Positions 15,101 to 23,908 of a DNA stretch of 64,000 bases are shown here, piece after piece; within the stretch, counting starts at the first letter, position 1, and every line of letters starts with the position of its first letter. Below the pieces are notes generated by a model, which was not told the DNA's origin, searched no databases, and worked only from the letters and a program-made list of their open reading frames with translations. Location: NCBI RefSeq assembly GCF_020297055.1, contig NZ_JAIXCQ010000002.1:248001-312000 (forward strand). The letters are read 5' to 3'. Origin of the DNA: Isoptericola luteus (GTDB lineage: Bacteria > Actinomycetota > Actinomycetes > Actinomycetales > Cellulomonadaceae). The translations under genes were made by a program, and so were the position numbers.

Positions 15101-15771
15101 CTGGTGCGCAGGTCGTTGCGCGCGGCCACGGACTCCTCGAAGGCGGCGGCGTGGTCGGTCCAGGCGGCCTCCTCGATCACCTTGCGCCGAGCGATCTCGC
15201 CCAGCATCGGCCGCGCGAGGAGCGCGGCGAGCAGACCGAGGGCCGGGAAGAGCAGCCACGCCGGCCACCAGGTGATGCCGGCCACGACCCACATGGGGAC
15301 CACGCCGACGACCGTGCGGCCCGCGCCCCAGAGCTGGCGACGCACCAGCGTGCCGACGGCGTGCGTGTCGTCGTCGACCCGGTCCAGCACCTCGCCGACG
15401 GCCTGCTCCGTGAGCGTGGCCAGCGGCTGGTGCAGTGCGGCGGTGAGCAGGTCGCCGCGGAGCCGGCCCTCGGCACGGTCGACCACGCCCGCCCACACCA
15501 CCTGGCCGGCGGTGTCGAACAGGGCGGCGCCCACGATGCTCGTGGCCAGCAGCGCCAGCAGCGCCGCCGTCGGGTCCTCGGCCAGGCGGCCGGCGATGAC
15601 CGTGCCCAGCGCCGCGCCGACCGCGCCGATGGTCAGCGCGAGCAGCGCGACGAAGGCCACCGGCCCGCGCAGCCGCCTCCAGTCGAGGCGGCGGGCGGGG
15701 TCGGTGGGCAGGCTCGCGCGCTGGGGCGACGTGGCGTCGTCCGTGCGGGCGGTGACGGGAGCTTCGATCAT
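12199..15771 (-). CDS. Fused (full-length) ABC exporter, TMD-NBD-TMD-NBD
   Basis: A 1190-residue protein joining two half-exporters. The first half has about six membrane segments and NBD1 with Walker A GRTGSGKST (about 380), a degenerate signature LSAGEEQ (about 485) and Walker B VVVLDEATARMD. After a charged linker the second half has membrane segments and NBD2 with GQVGSGKSS (about 1003), intact LSGGQVQRLALARAL (about 1100) and Walker B LLLADDVSSALD, with Asp in place of the catalytic Glu. One consensus and one degenerate ATP site follow, as in heterodimeric exporters. The substrate is unknown. A -10 TAGTCT lies 9 nt before the ATG. It is a stand-alone gene between mdh and pulA. Confidence 0.9.
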   Translation of the reverse strand: MIEAPVTARTDDATSPQRASLPTDPARRLDWRRLRGPVAFVALLALTIGAVGAALGTVIAGRLAEDPTAALLALLATSIVGAALFDTAGQVVWAGVVDRAEGRLRGDLLTAALHQPLATLTEQAVGEVLDRVDDDTHAVGTLVRRQLWGAGRTVVGVVPMWVVAGITWWPAWLLFPALGLLAALLARPMLGEIARRKVIEEAAWTDHAAAFEESVAARNDLRTSLGRPFAIRRLAARSAEVHRTFEAVVIVEAKMLRRAGVVLAALLGGVAVVGAALAAGGGLAVGDLVTLFLVTAMFVGQVDQLIHHLPDIQEGLGAITRIRQMLAVEPEPDGGLDVPEGPLSIELRDLHFSYAEGTFALAGVNLRVPAGQTVALVGRTGSGKSTLASLLSRAVEPEPGSVHLGGVDVRDLDLQKLRAAVGVVTQRTEIIAGTLAENITLFGDVPRTDVEAAVRELRLDAWVAGLTDGLDTLLGPGGTTLSAGEEQLVAFARLLVRDVQVVVLDEATARMDPLTEARVVAASERLLAGRTGVLVAHRLTTIERAHLVAVLDHGRVVQAGARAELARVPGRYRTLLEASGEATDDATREAAGGVPSGSNGPEAARSEAVRSEAVGGRRRRGAVPELDDPGDGPSLARGVLHALFVRPWWGLVGAGLFLVASLVSAQGAISGFLWGHAVESLQTGAFPTVLLVLLTVLLVVAPLCLARALYVYPRWWVEVLLRVRMAVMAGQTRQRRLAATPPGEIVARAMDADRFVRYADRWVDFVNGLLIAGVTALLSRSWLAGAVLLAVMVVSAGASAIGRPIAGRSATRSSAARAGFGRALVSALDSARSVKLAARTPQVHAHLRDVDDGRVRAAIFEHRVQATLDGVPLIMVQLGAVAAWAGYLTETWGLATALLLFNAVNGFGWFGVVAGAVVTEAPGTRSWQLATSRFAGGADLMDVPDDVDLLTGDAPDPGRGPRTELRHLEMAGVTAVHDDGTIGVSGVDLEVRRGELVLLLGQVGSGKSSLLSALAGLMEHTGRIRWNGTDVTDPQVFLRPGQVSHVAQVPRVLSGTFSENVRLDHDREVVGPVAAARLEQDVAEAGGPDSLVGHRGVRLSGGQVQRLALARALATDAELLLADDVSSALDAATEIELWESLRARGTTVVGSTSKRAALARADRVVVLTDGEVVAVGPWSDLAPRWGHLAG

Positions 15772-15834
15772 GGCCCGAGCAGACTACGTCGGCCCACCGA
15801 CGACGCACCGCTCTTTATCCCCCGCACCGAACCT

Positions 15835-15865
15835 GGTGCACCGGGTCACACCGACCCGGTGCACC
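15835..15865. terminator. mdh terminator hairpin
   Basis: A perfect 13-bp inverted repeat (15835-15847 with 15853-15865) has a 5-nt loop, 7 nt past the mdh stop on the minus strand and before the fused ABC gene. It is likely the mdh terminator. Confidence 0.7.
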
Positions 15866-15872
15866 GCTCCGG

Positions 15873-17109
<1,237 letters not shown>

Positions 17110-17148
17110 ACACCGAGACGCCCGTCTCCCGAGCAGAGAAGGACTTCC

Positions 17149-18231
17149 ATGTCCCAGGACCTCGCCGCCCAGAGCGGCACGCCTGCGGTCGCCGTCGAGA
17201 CGGCGGCCGGCACGCCCGAGCACGGCCTGTTCGCCAGGCTCGCCGCCGAGGCGTTCGGCACCTTCGTACTGGTGCTGGGGATCGTCGGCACCGCCACGTT
17301 CAACGCCGCCAACAACGGCCAGATCCTCCCGGTGGCGCTCGCTGCCGGCCTCCTGCTGATGGCTGCCTTCGCCGCCGTCGGCGGGGTCTCCGGCGGCCAC
17401 TTCAACCCGGCGGTCACCCTCGGCATGACGATCGCGGGCCGCGCGTCATGGGCCGACCTCGTCCCGTACTGGTTCGTCCAGACCGTCGGGGGCACCGCCG
17501 CCGCGGCGGTGATGTTCTCCGTCATCCCGACGACGCTGCCCGCGCTGCTCGGCCTGGAGGACAAGGCCGCCCTGTTCGCCACGACCGCCAACGGCTTCGG
17601 CTCGCACTCGCCGCTGGCGACCCTCACCCAGGGATCCGGCACGCCCGCCGAGTTCTCCCTGTGGGGTGCGCTCCTCGTCGAGGTGGTCGCCACCGCCGTG
17701 TTCGTCGGCGTCTTCCTCGCCGTGACCTCCAAGCGCTCCACCGCCACCGGCGCGGCGGCCGTGATCGGCCTCGCGCTGGGCGGCCTGCTCATCGTCACCT
17801 GGCCGGTGACGAACGGCTCGCTCAACCCGGTGCGCTCCTTCGCCTCCACCGTGTTCGCCTCGGGATGGACCTGGGACCAGCTGTGGCTGTTCGTCGTCGC
17901 CCCGCTGCTGGGTGGCGCGCTCGCCGCGCTCTTCTACCGCGCCTTCATGCCCGTCGTGATCGACGACGAGGTCTACTTCCCGTCGACCACGGAGCGCGTC
18001 GGCACCGAGCCCGCCGCCGGGCTCGTCGTCGAGCACGACGTCGTCGACGACGGCGCCCTCGCCTCCGACCCGGAGTCCACGTCCGTCGCGGACCGCGTGA
18101 CCGGCAAGGCGACGACGACCGACGCCACGTCGTCGGACGCCGGGACCGGCAAGGCTGACGCGACCGACAAGAGCGCGTCCGACGCCGGGGCCACGGACGG
18201 CGACGAGGACGGCAAGACCGCCCGGTCCTGA
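17149..18231 (+). CDS. MIP-family aquaporin with acidic C-terminal tail
   Basis: A 360-residue channel of the major intrinsic protein family, probably an AqpZ-type water channel. There are six hydrophobic segments. The first pore motif GGHFNPAVTLG has N86-P87-A88. The second is LNPVRS (N226-P227-V228-R229), so the usual NPA is NPV here while the selectivity-filter Arg is kept. About 85 residues after the last helix are rich in Asp, Thr, Ala and Lys and look disordered, which is longer than in most family members. The ATG has AGAAGGA about 7 nt upstream. It is a single gene, followed by a terminator. Confidence 0.9.
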   Translation: MSQDLAAQSGTPAVAVETAAGTPEHGLFARLAAEAFGTFVLVLGIVGTATFNAANNGQILPVALAAGLLLMAAFAAVGGVSGGHFNPAVTLGMTIAGRASWADLVPYWFVQTVGGTAAAAVMFSVIPTTLPALLGLEDKAALFATTANGFGSHSPLATLTQGSGTPAEFSLWGALLVEVVATAVFVGVFLAVTSKRSTATGAAAVIGLALGGLLIVTWPVTNGSLNPVRSFASTVFASGWTWDQLWLFVVAPLLGGALAALFYRAFMPVVIDDEVYFPSTTERVGTEPAAGLVVEHDVVDDGALASDPESTSVADRVTGKATTTDATSSDAGTGKADATDKSASDAGATDGDEDGKTARS

Positions 18232-18252
18232 CCCACAGGCCGCCACAGCAAG

Positions 18253-18302
18253 CGCCCCTCCGCCGTCGAGCGAGTCCACGCCCGACGGACGGAGGGGCGT
18301 TT
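18253..18302 (+). terminator. Aquaporin gene terminator
   Basis: Imperfect inverted repeat: CGCCCCTCCG from 18253 pairs with CGGAGGGGCG ending at 18299, with further pairing of CGTCG with CGACG inside. The stem is followed by TTTC. It lies 22 nt after the aquaporin stop. Confidence 0.7.
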
Positions 18303-18381
18303 CTGGTACACAAGGGGCAAATCCCCGGGACGCGCAGCCACGCACCGCCGCGCGGGCCGCCCCTGCCGAACGGAGCCGTCG

Positions 18382-19584
18382 TTGTCGACGCCGCACCCCC
18401 CGTCCCGTCCCTCACCGAGCGCGCCGCACCTGTCACCGTCGCAGCCGACGACGCCGCACCCGTCACCGCCGCACGGCGTGCTCGCCGATCCGAAGCGGTC
18501 CGCATGGGTCGCGCGCAGCGTCGCGTGGACCGTCGCCGCCGTGGTCCTCTTCTGGCCCCTGGCGATCGGCGCGGTGCTGGCGACCCGACGTGCCGCCCGA
18601 GCCGTCGAGGTCCACGACGAGGAGTCCGCCGCACGCGAGGCCCGTGACGTCCGGGCGCACGGCCTCGCCGCGATCGCCGTCTGCGGTGCCTGCGCGGTGG
18701 TCGCGACCGCTGTTGTCGTGGTGGGGGCCGGGCTCGTGACGCGCGCGGCACCCGCCGTCCAGTCGCTGCTCGCGGCCGGGGCGACGACGTCCACGCAGCG
18801 GCTCCCGGAACCCGCCGAGCCCTCGGTCGTCGCGGTGCCGGAGATCGACCTCGGCGAGGGCGTCTCCCTCACGACCGCGAAGCCCTGGTACCTTCTCGCC
18901 CCCGGCGACTGCTTCGGCACCGCCGATCTGAACATCTTCGTGCCGCTGGTGGCGTGCGGCTCGGCGAGTGCCCACCACGTGTTCGCCGCGGTTCCCGTCC
19001 CGGGACCCTGGCCCGGCGGGGAGCAAGGATCGGGCGCCGCGGAGCAGGCCTGCTCCGCGGCGCTCGCCGAGCTCGGGGGGCTGCCCCGGGACGCGCCCTA
19101 CACGTTGTGGCACGCCGCCGAGGAACCGTGGGGCCAGGGTCAGGACGTCGTCGTCTGCGCGGCGGACCCGGCGGTTCCAAGCGAGGGCGAGACCGCCGAG
19201 ACCTTCGAGGGCGACGTCCCGGCGGACTGGACGTCCGTCGAGTTCATCGCCCCACCCGGCTGCTTCGACGCTGCCCCTCTCACCGGCGCGGGCAGTCTCG
19301 ACGTCGCACCCGTCCACGACTGCGCCGAGCCGCACACCGGCCTGGTGTACGCCGCGAGGTGGGTCGACCTCACCACCGACGAACCGATGGCGCAGAGCTA
19401 CGCCGACGCCGGCACGTTCTGCGCCGAGGAGTTCCGCGGCCTGGCGGCCCGGGCTCCCGCCGGTCAGCGGCTCGAGATCTGGCCCGTGCTCCCGGCGGCC
19501 GACACCCCAGGCCCGATGACGTGCGCCGTGACGTCGGACGAGCCGCTCCCGGAGAGCCTGACCGACGCGGCCCGCCGACGGTGA
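18382..19584 (+). CDS. Membrane protein with two septum-formation-like extracellular domains
   Basis: A 400-residue protein with a Pro/Ser/His-rich cytoplasmic start, two membrane segments (about 43-65 and 93-118, resembling the CD225/dispanin pattern FWPLAIGAVLATRRA) and an outer part. The outer part holds two repeats of the type GDCF...C...H (residues about 174-205 and 292-325), typical of actinobacterial Septum_form-like domains. Paired cysteines suggest disulfides outside the cell. The start is a TTG at 18382 with ACGGAG six nt upstream; no better start precedes the hydrophobic part. The function is unknown. It converges on the DUF3017 gene with only 4 bp between stops. Confidence 0.75.
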   Translation: MSTPHPPSRPSPSAPHLSPSQPTTPHPSPPHGVLADPKRSAWVARSVAWTVAAVVLFWPLAIGAVLATRRAARAVEVHDEESAAREARDVRAHGLAAIAVCGACAVVATAVVVVGAGLVTRAAPAVQSLLAAGATTSTQRLPEPAEPSVVAVPEIDLGEGVSLTTAKPWYLLAPGDCFGTADLNIFVPLVACGSASAHHVFAAVPVPGPWPGGEQGSGAAEQACSAALAELGGLPRDAPYTLWHAAEEPWGQGQDVVVCAADPAVPSEGETAETFEGDVPADWTSVEFIAPPGCFDAAPLTGAGSLDVAPVHDCAEPHTGLVYAARWVDLTTDEPMAQSYADAGTFCAEEFRGLAARAPAGQRLEIWPVLPAADTPGPMTCAVTSDEPLPESLTDAARRR

Positions 19585-19588
19585 CCGG

Positions 19589-19939
19589 TCAGCCCAGCCC
19601 CGGCGCGGTGAGCGCCAGGACGCCGATCACGACGGCGGCCGACCAGCACGTGAACACGTCGAAGCCGCGGCTGCGCACCACGAGGCCCACGGGGCCGGTG
19701 CCCGACGTCGCGCGCCAGGTGCCCGCGACGGCGAGCGTGACCGCGATCGCGAGGGTGCCCAGCCGTGCGCCGACGACGATCCCCAGGAGCACGGCGAGCG
19801 CGATGCCCGCGAGCATGGTGACGATGGCGCGTTCGGGGCCGCGGGCGGGTACGGCGGTCGGCGCGGGGGCGGCCGCGCCGACGGCGTGCCACGCGGGCGA
19901 CCCCGCGTGCTCCGGGTCGGACAGTGCTCGGGGTTCCAC
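19589..19939 (-). CDS. DUF3017 small membrane protein
   Basis: A 116-residue protein with three hydrophobic segments (about 35-55, 57-75 and 92-112) and the pattern of the actinobacterial DUF3017 family, which is usually encoded near folD, purH and mdh. Its function is unknown. The GTG at 19939 is chosen because a -10 hexamer TAGGCT (19948-19953, minus strand) lies 8 nt upstream, implying a leaderless message. It is divergent from the ferredoxin-reductase-like gene with 24 bp between start codons. Confidence 0.8.
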   Translation of the reverse strand: MEPRALSDPEHAGSPAWHAVGAAAPAPTAVPARGPERAIVTMLAGIALAVLLGIVVGARLGTLAIAVTLAVAGTWRATSGTGPVGLVVRSRGFDVFTCWSAAVVIGVLALTAPGLG

Positions 19940-19947
19940 GACAGACG

Positions 19948-19957
19948 AGCCTACCCT
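19948..19957. promoter_or_regulatory. Overlapping divergent -10 elements
   Basis: AGCCTACCCT contains TAGGCT on the minus strand (19948-19953) and TACCCT on the plus strand (19952-19957), sharing the central TA. They stand 8 and 6 nt from the GTG starts of the DUF3017 and flavoprotein genes. Only 24 bp separate the two start codons, so both -35 regions fall inside the opposite coding sequence. Confidence 0.65.
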
Positions 19958-19963
19958 CGGAGG

Positions 19964-21310
19964 GTGAGCGCGAGCACCGAGCCGGACCCCCTGCCCACCA
20001 CGACGCCCGACGCACCCCCTGCGGTTCCGGCCACCCCGCCCCACCCCCGGTCCGTCGTCGTCGTCGGCGCCGGACTTGCGGGAGCGCAGACGGTGTCCGC
20101 GCTACGCACCCACGGGTTCGACGGGCGGATCACGCTGCTGGGCGCCGAGGGCGTGCCCCCGTACGACCGGCCGCCCCTGTCGAAGGAGCTGCTCACCCGC
20201 CCTGGGCCCGTCTGGCTGAGCGACGACCTCGGGGTGGACGTCGAGTCGATCGCCGACGACGTCCGCCTGGGCGACCCCGCCGTGGCCCTCGACGTCGCGC
20301 CGGACGGGGTCGCGGTGACCGCCGCCTCGGGCGAGCGGACCGCCGCGGACGCCGTCGTGCTCGCCGTCGGGTCGCGTCCTCTGCGCCCGGACGGCTGGGA
20401 GCACGCCGACGTGCTGCACACCGCCGCCGACGCCGATCGGCTCCGGACGGCGCTCCGCGAACGTCCCGGGCTGCGCCTCGTGCTCGTGGGCGCAGGGTGG
20501 ATCGGCGCCGAGCTCGCCGGGGTGGCCGCCGGCGCGGGCGCCGACGTGACGGTCCTGGAGGCGGCCGTGAGCCCGCTGTCCCGGCAGCTCGGACCGGAGG
20601 TCGGGGCGCACCTGGCGCCCTGGTACGCCGCCGCGGGCGTCCGGTTGCGCACCGGGGCGGCCGTCGCGGACGTCCGGCCCGACGGGGTGACGCTGGCGTC
20701 GGGCGAGGTGGTCCCCGCCGACCTGGTGCTCGCCGCCGTGGGCGCGCGGCCGGCGTCGGACCCGTTCGCCGGCGCGGTCGAGACCGACGCCCGCGGGCAC
20801 GTGGTGGTCGACGCCGACGGTCGGGTCCCGGGCCTCCCCCGGGTGTGGGCCGTGGGGGACGTCGCGGCGCGGGCGCACCCGGTCTTCGGAACGGTGCCGG
20901 GCGGGCACTGGTCGGCCGCGCTGCACGACCCGGACGCCACCGTCCGGGCGATGCTCGGCGTCACAGGTGGCACCGCGCACGCGCCGTACGTCTTCTCCCA
21001 GCAGCTCGGCCACGACCTGGCGCTGCTCGGGCTGCCGCCCGCGGCAGGGCCCGTCGTCTGGCGCGGCATCCCGGGCCAGGGGCCCTGGGCCGCGCTCTAC
21101 CTGGACCCGGCCGAGGACGTCGGACCCGGCGGCGCCGAGGCACCTCGCGACGGCGTCGCCACCGTGCGCGCCGTCCTGCTCGTGGACTCGCCCCGCGACG
21201 TCGGCGGCGTGCGGCGGCTCATGAACCGCGGCGTCCCCCTGCGGCTCGACCTCGCCCGGGCCACCGACCTCGCCGTCCCGCTCAAGTCCGCCCTCGCCCC
21301 GCCGAGATAG
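19964..21310 (+). CDS. NAD(P)/FAD-dependent ferredoxin-reductase-like oxidoreductase
   Basis: A 448-residue flavoprotein of the rubredoxin/ferredoxin reductase group. It has an FAD dinucleotide fold VVVGAGLAGAQT near residue 32, YDRPPLSKELL, an NAD(P) fold LVGAGWIGAELAGVAAGAG near 175, the second FAD motif WAVGDVA near 300 and a C-terminal Reductase_C-like domain. It probably passes electrons from NAD(P)H to a ferredoxin or oxygenase; no partner is nearby. The GTG at 19964 sits 6 nt after a TACCCT -10. The last codons, Pro-Arg-stop (CCG AGA TAG), lie inside the first unit of the 22-bp repeat array, so the repeat provides the stop codon. Confidence 0.87.
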   Translation: MSASTEPDPLPTTTPDAPPAVPATPPHPRSVVVVGAGLAGAQTVSALRTHGFDGRITLLGAEGVPPYDRPPLSKELLTRPGPVWLSDDLGVDVESIADDVRLGDPAVALDVAPDGVAVTAASGERTAADAVVLAVGSRPLRPDGWEHADVLHTAADADRLRTALRERPGLRLVLVGAGWIGAELAGVAAGAGADVTVLEAAVSPLSRQLGPEVGAHLAPWYAAAGVRLRTGAAVADVRPDGVTLASGEVVPADLVLAAVGARPASDPFAGAVETDARGHVVVDADGRVPGLPRVWAVGDVAARAHPVFGTVPGGHWSAALHDPDATVRAMLGVTGGTAHAPYVFSQQLGHDLALLGLPPAAGPVVWRGIPGQGPWAALYLDPAEDVGPGGAEAPRDGVATVRAVLLVDSPRDVGGVRRLMNRGVPLRLDLARATDLAVPLKSALAPPR

Positions 21311-21443
21311 AGAGCCCACCTCGCCGAGATAGAGAGCCCACCCGGCCGAGATAGAGAGCCGGGCTCGCCGAGATAGAGAGCCCACCGGCTCTCTATCTCG
21401 GCGAGGTGGGCTCTCTATCTCGGCGAGGTGGGCTCTCTATCTC
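21301..21443. repeat. 22-bp-periodic inverted repeat array (GAGATAG family), convergent junction
   Basis: Four forward cores GAGATAG begin at 21304, 21326, 21348 and 21370, exactly 22 bp apart. Three reverse cores CTATCTC begin at 21393, 21415 and 21437, again 22 bp apart. Each unit is close to GCCGAGATAGAGAGCCCACC. The centre forms a 13-bp hairpin with loop CACC, and the outer units can extend it. The array fills the whole gap between the flavoprotein and purH stops, starting inside the former gene. It probably acts as a two-way terminator; no T run is present. Confidence 0.9.
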
Positions 21444-21449
21444 GCGGGG

Positions 21450-23084
21450 TCAGTGGGCGAAGTGGCGCGTGCCCGTGAGGTACATCGTCACGCCGGCGGC
21501 CCGGGCCGCCTCGACCACCTCGGCGTCACGGATGGACCCGCCCGGCTGCACGACGGCGCGCACGCCGGCGTCGAGCAGCACCTGGAGCCCGTCGGCGAAC
21601 GGGAAGAACGCGTCGGACGCCGCGACGGCGCCTCGCGCCCGCTCGAGCGGACCCGCGTCGCCCTCGGCGAGCGTGTTGGCGCGCTCGACGGACAGCCGGC
21701 AGGAGTCGACCCGGTTGACCTGGCCCATGCCGATGCCCACCGCGGCGCCGCCGGAGGCGAGCAGGATCGCGTTGGACTTGGCCGCGCGCACGGCCCTCCA
21801 CGCGAACGCGAGGTCGGCGAGCGTCGCCTCGTCCGCGGCGTCGCCGGCGGCGAGGGTCCACGACGCCGGGTCGTCGCCCTCGGCCTGGAAGCGGTCGACC
21901 TCCTGGACGAGCATGCCGCCGGAGATCGGGCGGTTCTCGGCGGCGGCGTGCGGCGGGGCGTCGACCACGAGCAGGCGCACGTTCTTCTTGGCCTGCAGGA
22001 TCTCCAGCGCCTCAGGCTCGAACCCGGGTGCCACGACGACCTCCGTGAAGACCGGGGCGATCTGCTCGGCCGCGGCCTTCGTGACCACACGGTTCGCGGC
22101 GATGACGCCGCCGTACGCGGACACCGGGTCCGTGGCGTGCGCGCGGGCGTGGGCCTGCGCCACGTCGTCGCCGACGGCGATGCCGCACGGGTTGGCGTGC
22201 TTGATGATCGCGACGGCGGGTCCGTCGTGGTCGTGCGCGGCGCGCCAGGCGGCGTCGGCGTCCACGTAGTTGTTGTAGCTCATCGCCTTGCCGTGCAGCT
22301 GGGTGGCCTGGGCGAGCCCCGTCGCGCCGTCGGTCCGCGTGTACAGGGCGGCCTTCTGGTGGGGGTTCTCGCCGTAGCGCAGCACGCTGGCCCGCTCGAG
22401 GGCAGCACCGGTGACGTCGGGCAGCCCGGTCTCGAGCGCCGCCTCGTCGGGCGCGTAGGCGCTGGCGAACCAGGAGGCGACCGCGACGTCGTACTGCGCG
22501 GTGTGCGCGAAGGCCGCCGCAGCGAGGCGCTTGCGCTGCGCGAACGTGAACCCGCCGCCGGTGACGGCGGCCACGACGTCGTCGTACCGCGCCGGGTCGA
22601 CGACGACGGCCACGCTCGGGTGGTTCTTGGCGGCGGCACGCACCATGGACGGCCCGCCGATGTCGATCTGCTCGACGACCTCGTCCGGGCCGGCGCCCGA
22701 CGCGACCGTGGCGGCGAACGGGTACAGGTTGACGACGACGAGCTCGAACGCCTCGATGCCGAGGTCGGCGAGCTGGGCGAGGTGGTCTGCCTTGCGGGTG
22801 TCGGCGAGGATCCCGGCGTGCACGCGCGGGTGCAGCGTCTTGACACGCCCCTCGAGGCACTCGGGGAACCCGGTGAGCTCTTCGACGCGGGTCACGGGGA
22901 CGCCGGCGTCGGCGATCCTCGCCGCCGTGGACCCGGTGGACACGAGCTCGACCCCGGCGGCGTGCAGGGCAGTGGCGAGCTCGGTCAGGCCGGTCTTGTC
23001 GTAGACGCTGAGCAGCGCGCGCCGCACGGGGCGCTGGGCGTCGTCGGTGAGCTGGACGTCGGGGGCGGTGGGTGCGCCGGTCAT
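21450..23084 (-). CDS. purH: Bifunctional AICAR transformylase/IMP cyclohydrolase
   Basis: A 544-residue enzyme of the last two steps of purine synthesis: formylation of AICAR with 10-formyl-tetrahydrofolate, then ring closure to IMP. The cyclohydrolase domain carries SVYDKTGL (26-33) and [13 protein letters not shown] (81-93). The transformylase domain has [13 protein letters not shown], the catalytic KHANPCGIA and [14 protein letters not shown]. The ATG at 23084 has GAGGAG upstream. purH normally follows purN directly in this gene order, but here four unrelated genes separate them, so it needs its own promoter in 23085-23243. Confidence 0.97.
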   Translation of the reverse strand: MTGAPTAPDVQLTDDAQRPVRRALLSVYDKTGLTELATALHAAGVELVSTGSTAARIADAGVPVTRVEELTGFPECLEGRVKTLHPRVHAGILADTRKADHLAQLADLGIEAFELVVVNLYPFAATVASGAGPDEVVEQIDIGGPSMVRAAAKNHPSVAVVVDPARYDDVVAAVTGGGFTFAQRKRLAAAAFAHTAQYDVAVASWFASAYAPDEAALETGLPDVTGAALERASVLRYGENPHQKAALYTRTDGATGLAQATQLHGKAMSYNNYVDADAAWRAAHDHDGPAVAIIKHANPCGIAVGDDVAQAHARAHATDPVSAYGGVIAANRVVTKAAAEQIAPVFTEVVVAPGFEPEALEILQAKKNVRLLVVDAPPHAAAENRPISGGMLVQEVDRFQAEGDDPASWTLAAGDAADEATLADLAFAWRAVRAAKSNAILLASGGAAVGIGMGQVNRVDSCRLSVERANTLAEGDAGPLERARGAVAASDAFFPFADGLQVLLDAGVRAVVQPGGSIRDAEVVEAARAAGVTMYLTGTRHFAH

Positions 23085-23243
23085 GGGGATCTCCTCGGTG
23101 CGGGGTTCTCGCGGAAAGACCCTCGCACCCAGGCGGGCGGCGCGCATGGTGGCCGGTCGCACGACGCCGCGTGCTGCACGCCGACGACCGGGCGGCCGCT
23201 CCCCGGTGGTGACCCACCCTCGCCAGTCACGGCCGGTGCGAGT

Positions 23244-23825
23244 CTAGCGGCCCGCGGCGGACCGGTCCTCGTCCTGGACGTCGCGCACCCGGACGCCCAC
23301 GAGGGCCCACGCGCGGGTGGCGAGCTCCGCACGCTCGGGCACGGGACGCCGTGTGAGCGCACCGGACACCATCTCGATGCCGAGCATGAGGTCGGCGACC
23401 GTGGTCCCGGCCGGCACGTCGTCGGCCGCCAGCCCGTCGGCGAGGTGCGCGTCGAGCACGGCGGCGACCCGGTCGCGCAGCTCCAGCATGCGCCCCGGGC
23501 GGTCCTCGGCGAGCAGGTCGACGACGCCGACGGACTCGATGGCGTGGCGCGTCACGAGGCCGAGGAGCCCCACCAGGGTGGCGCCCTGGTCGATCGAGGC
23601 CTCTTCGAGCCGCTCGACGTTCTCCTCGACGACCGCGGCGACAAGCGTCAGGCGGTCCGGGAAGTGCCGGTAGAGGCTGCCCTGACCGACGCCCGCGCGG
23701 CGCGCGATCGAGCTCAGCGGCGCCTGGGCGCCGGACTCGGCGAAGACGGCGTGCGCCGAGGCGAGCAGGGCCGCACGATTGCCGGCTGCTGCGGCCGGGC
23801 CGAGGTTGCGTCGGGGAGGGGGCAC
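23244..23825 (-). CDS. TetR family transcriptional repressor
   Basis: A 193-residue regulator. The N-terminal helix-turn-helix PLSSIARRAGVGQGSLYRHF (about residues 37-56) is canonical TetR, and the C-terminal part is all-helical ligand-binding sequence with no close identity I can name. It is divergent from the SDR gene across 83 bp that hold a perfect palindrome, so it probably represses itself and the SDR gene. The GTG at 23825 lies 6 nt after a -10 TAGGTT (23832-23837), a leaderless arrangement. Confidence 0.87.
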   Translation of the reverse strand: MPPPRRNLGPAAAAGNRAALLASAHAVFAESGAQAPLSSIARRAGVGQGSLYRHFPDRLTLVAAVVEENVERLEEASIDQGATLVGLLGLVTRHAIESVGVVDLLAEDRPGRMLELRDRVAAVLDAHLADGLAADDVPAGTTVADLMLGIEMVSGALTRRPVPERAELATRAWALVGVRVRDVQDEDRSAAGR

Positions 23826-23838
23826 GGGCTTAACCTAG

Positions 23839-23860
23839 TACCGGACACTGTTGTCCGGTA
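23839..23860. promoter_or_regulatory. Palindromic TetR-type operator
   Basis: A perfect 9-4-9 palindrome TACCGGACA-N4-TGTCCGGTA lies between the divergent TetR and SDR genes. It adjoins the TetR -10 (23832-23837) upstream, where it would block polymerase, and it ends 48 bp before the SDR start. Confidence 0.8.
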
Positions 23861-23908
23861 GACCGCCGGGCAGCCCGCTCGTGCGGGACCGCCCACCAAG
23901 GAGGCACC

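Noticed and set aside
21301-21443. Array considered as a CRISPR
   Set aside because: Repeats occur in both orientations, cores are only about 7-16 bp, spacers are not unique, and no cas gene is present.
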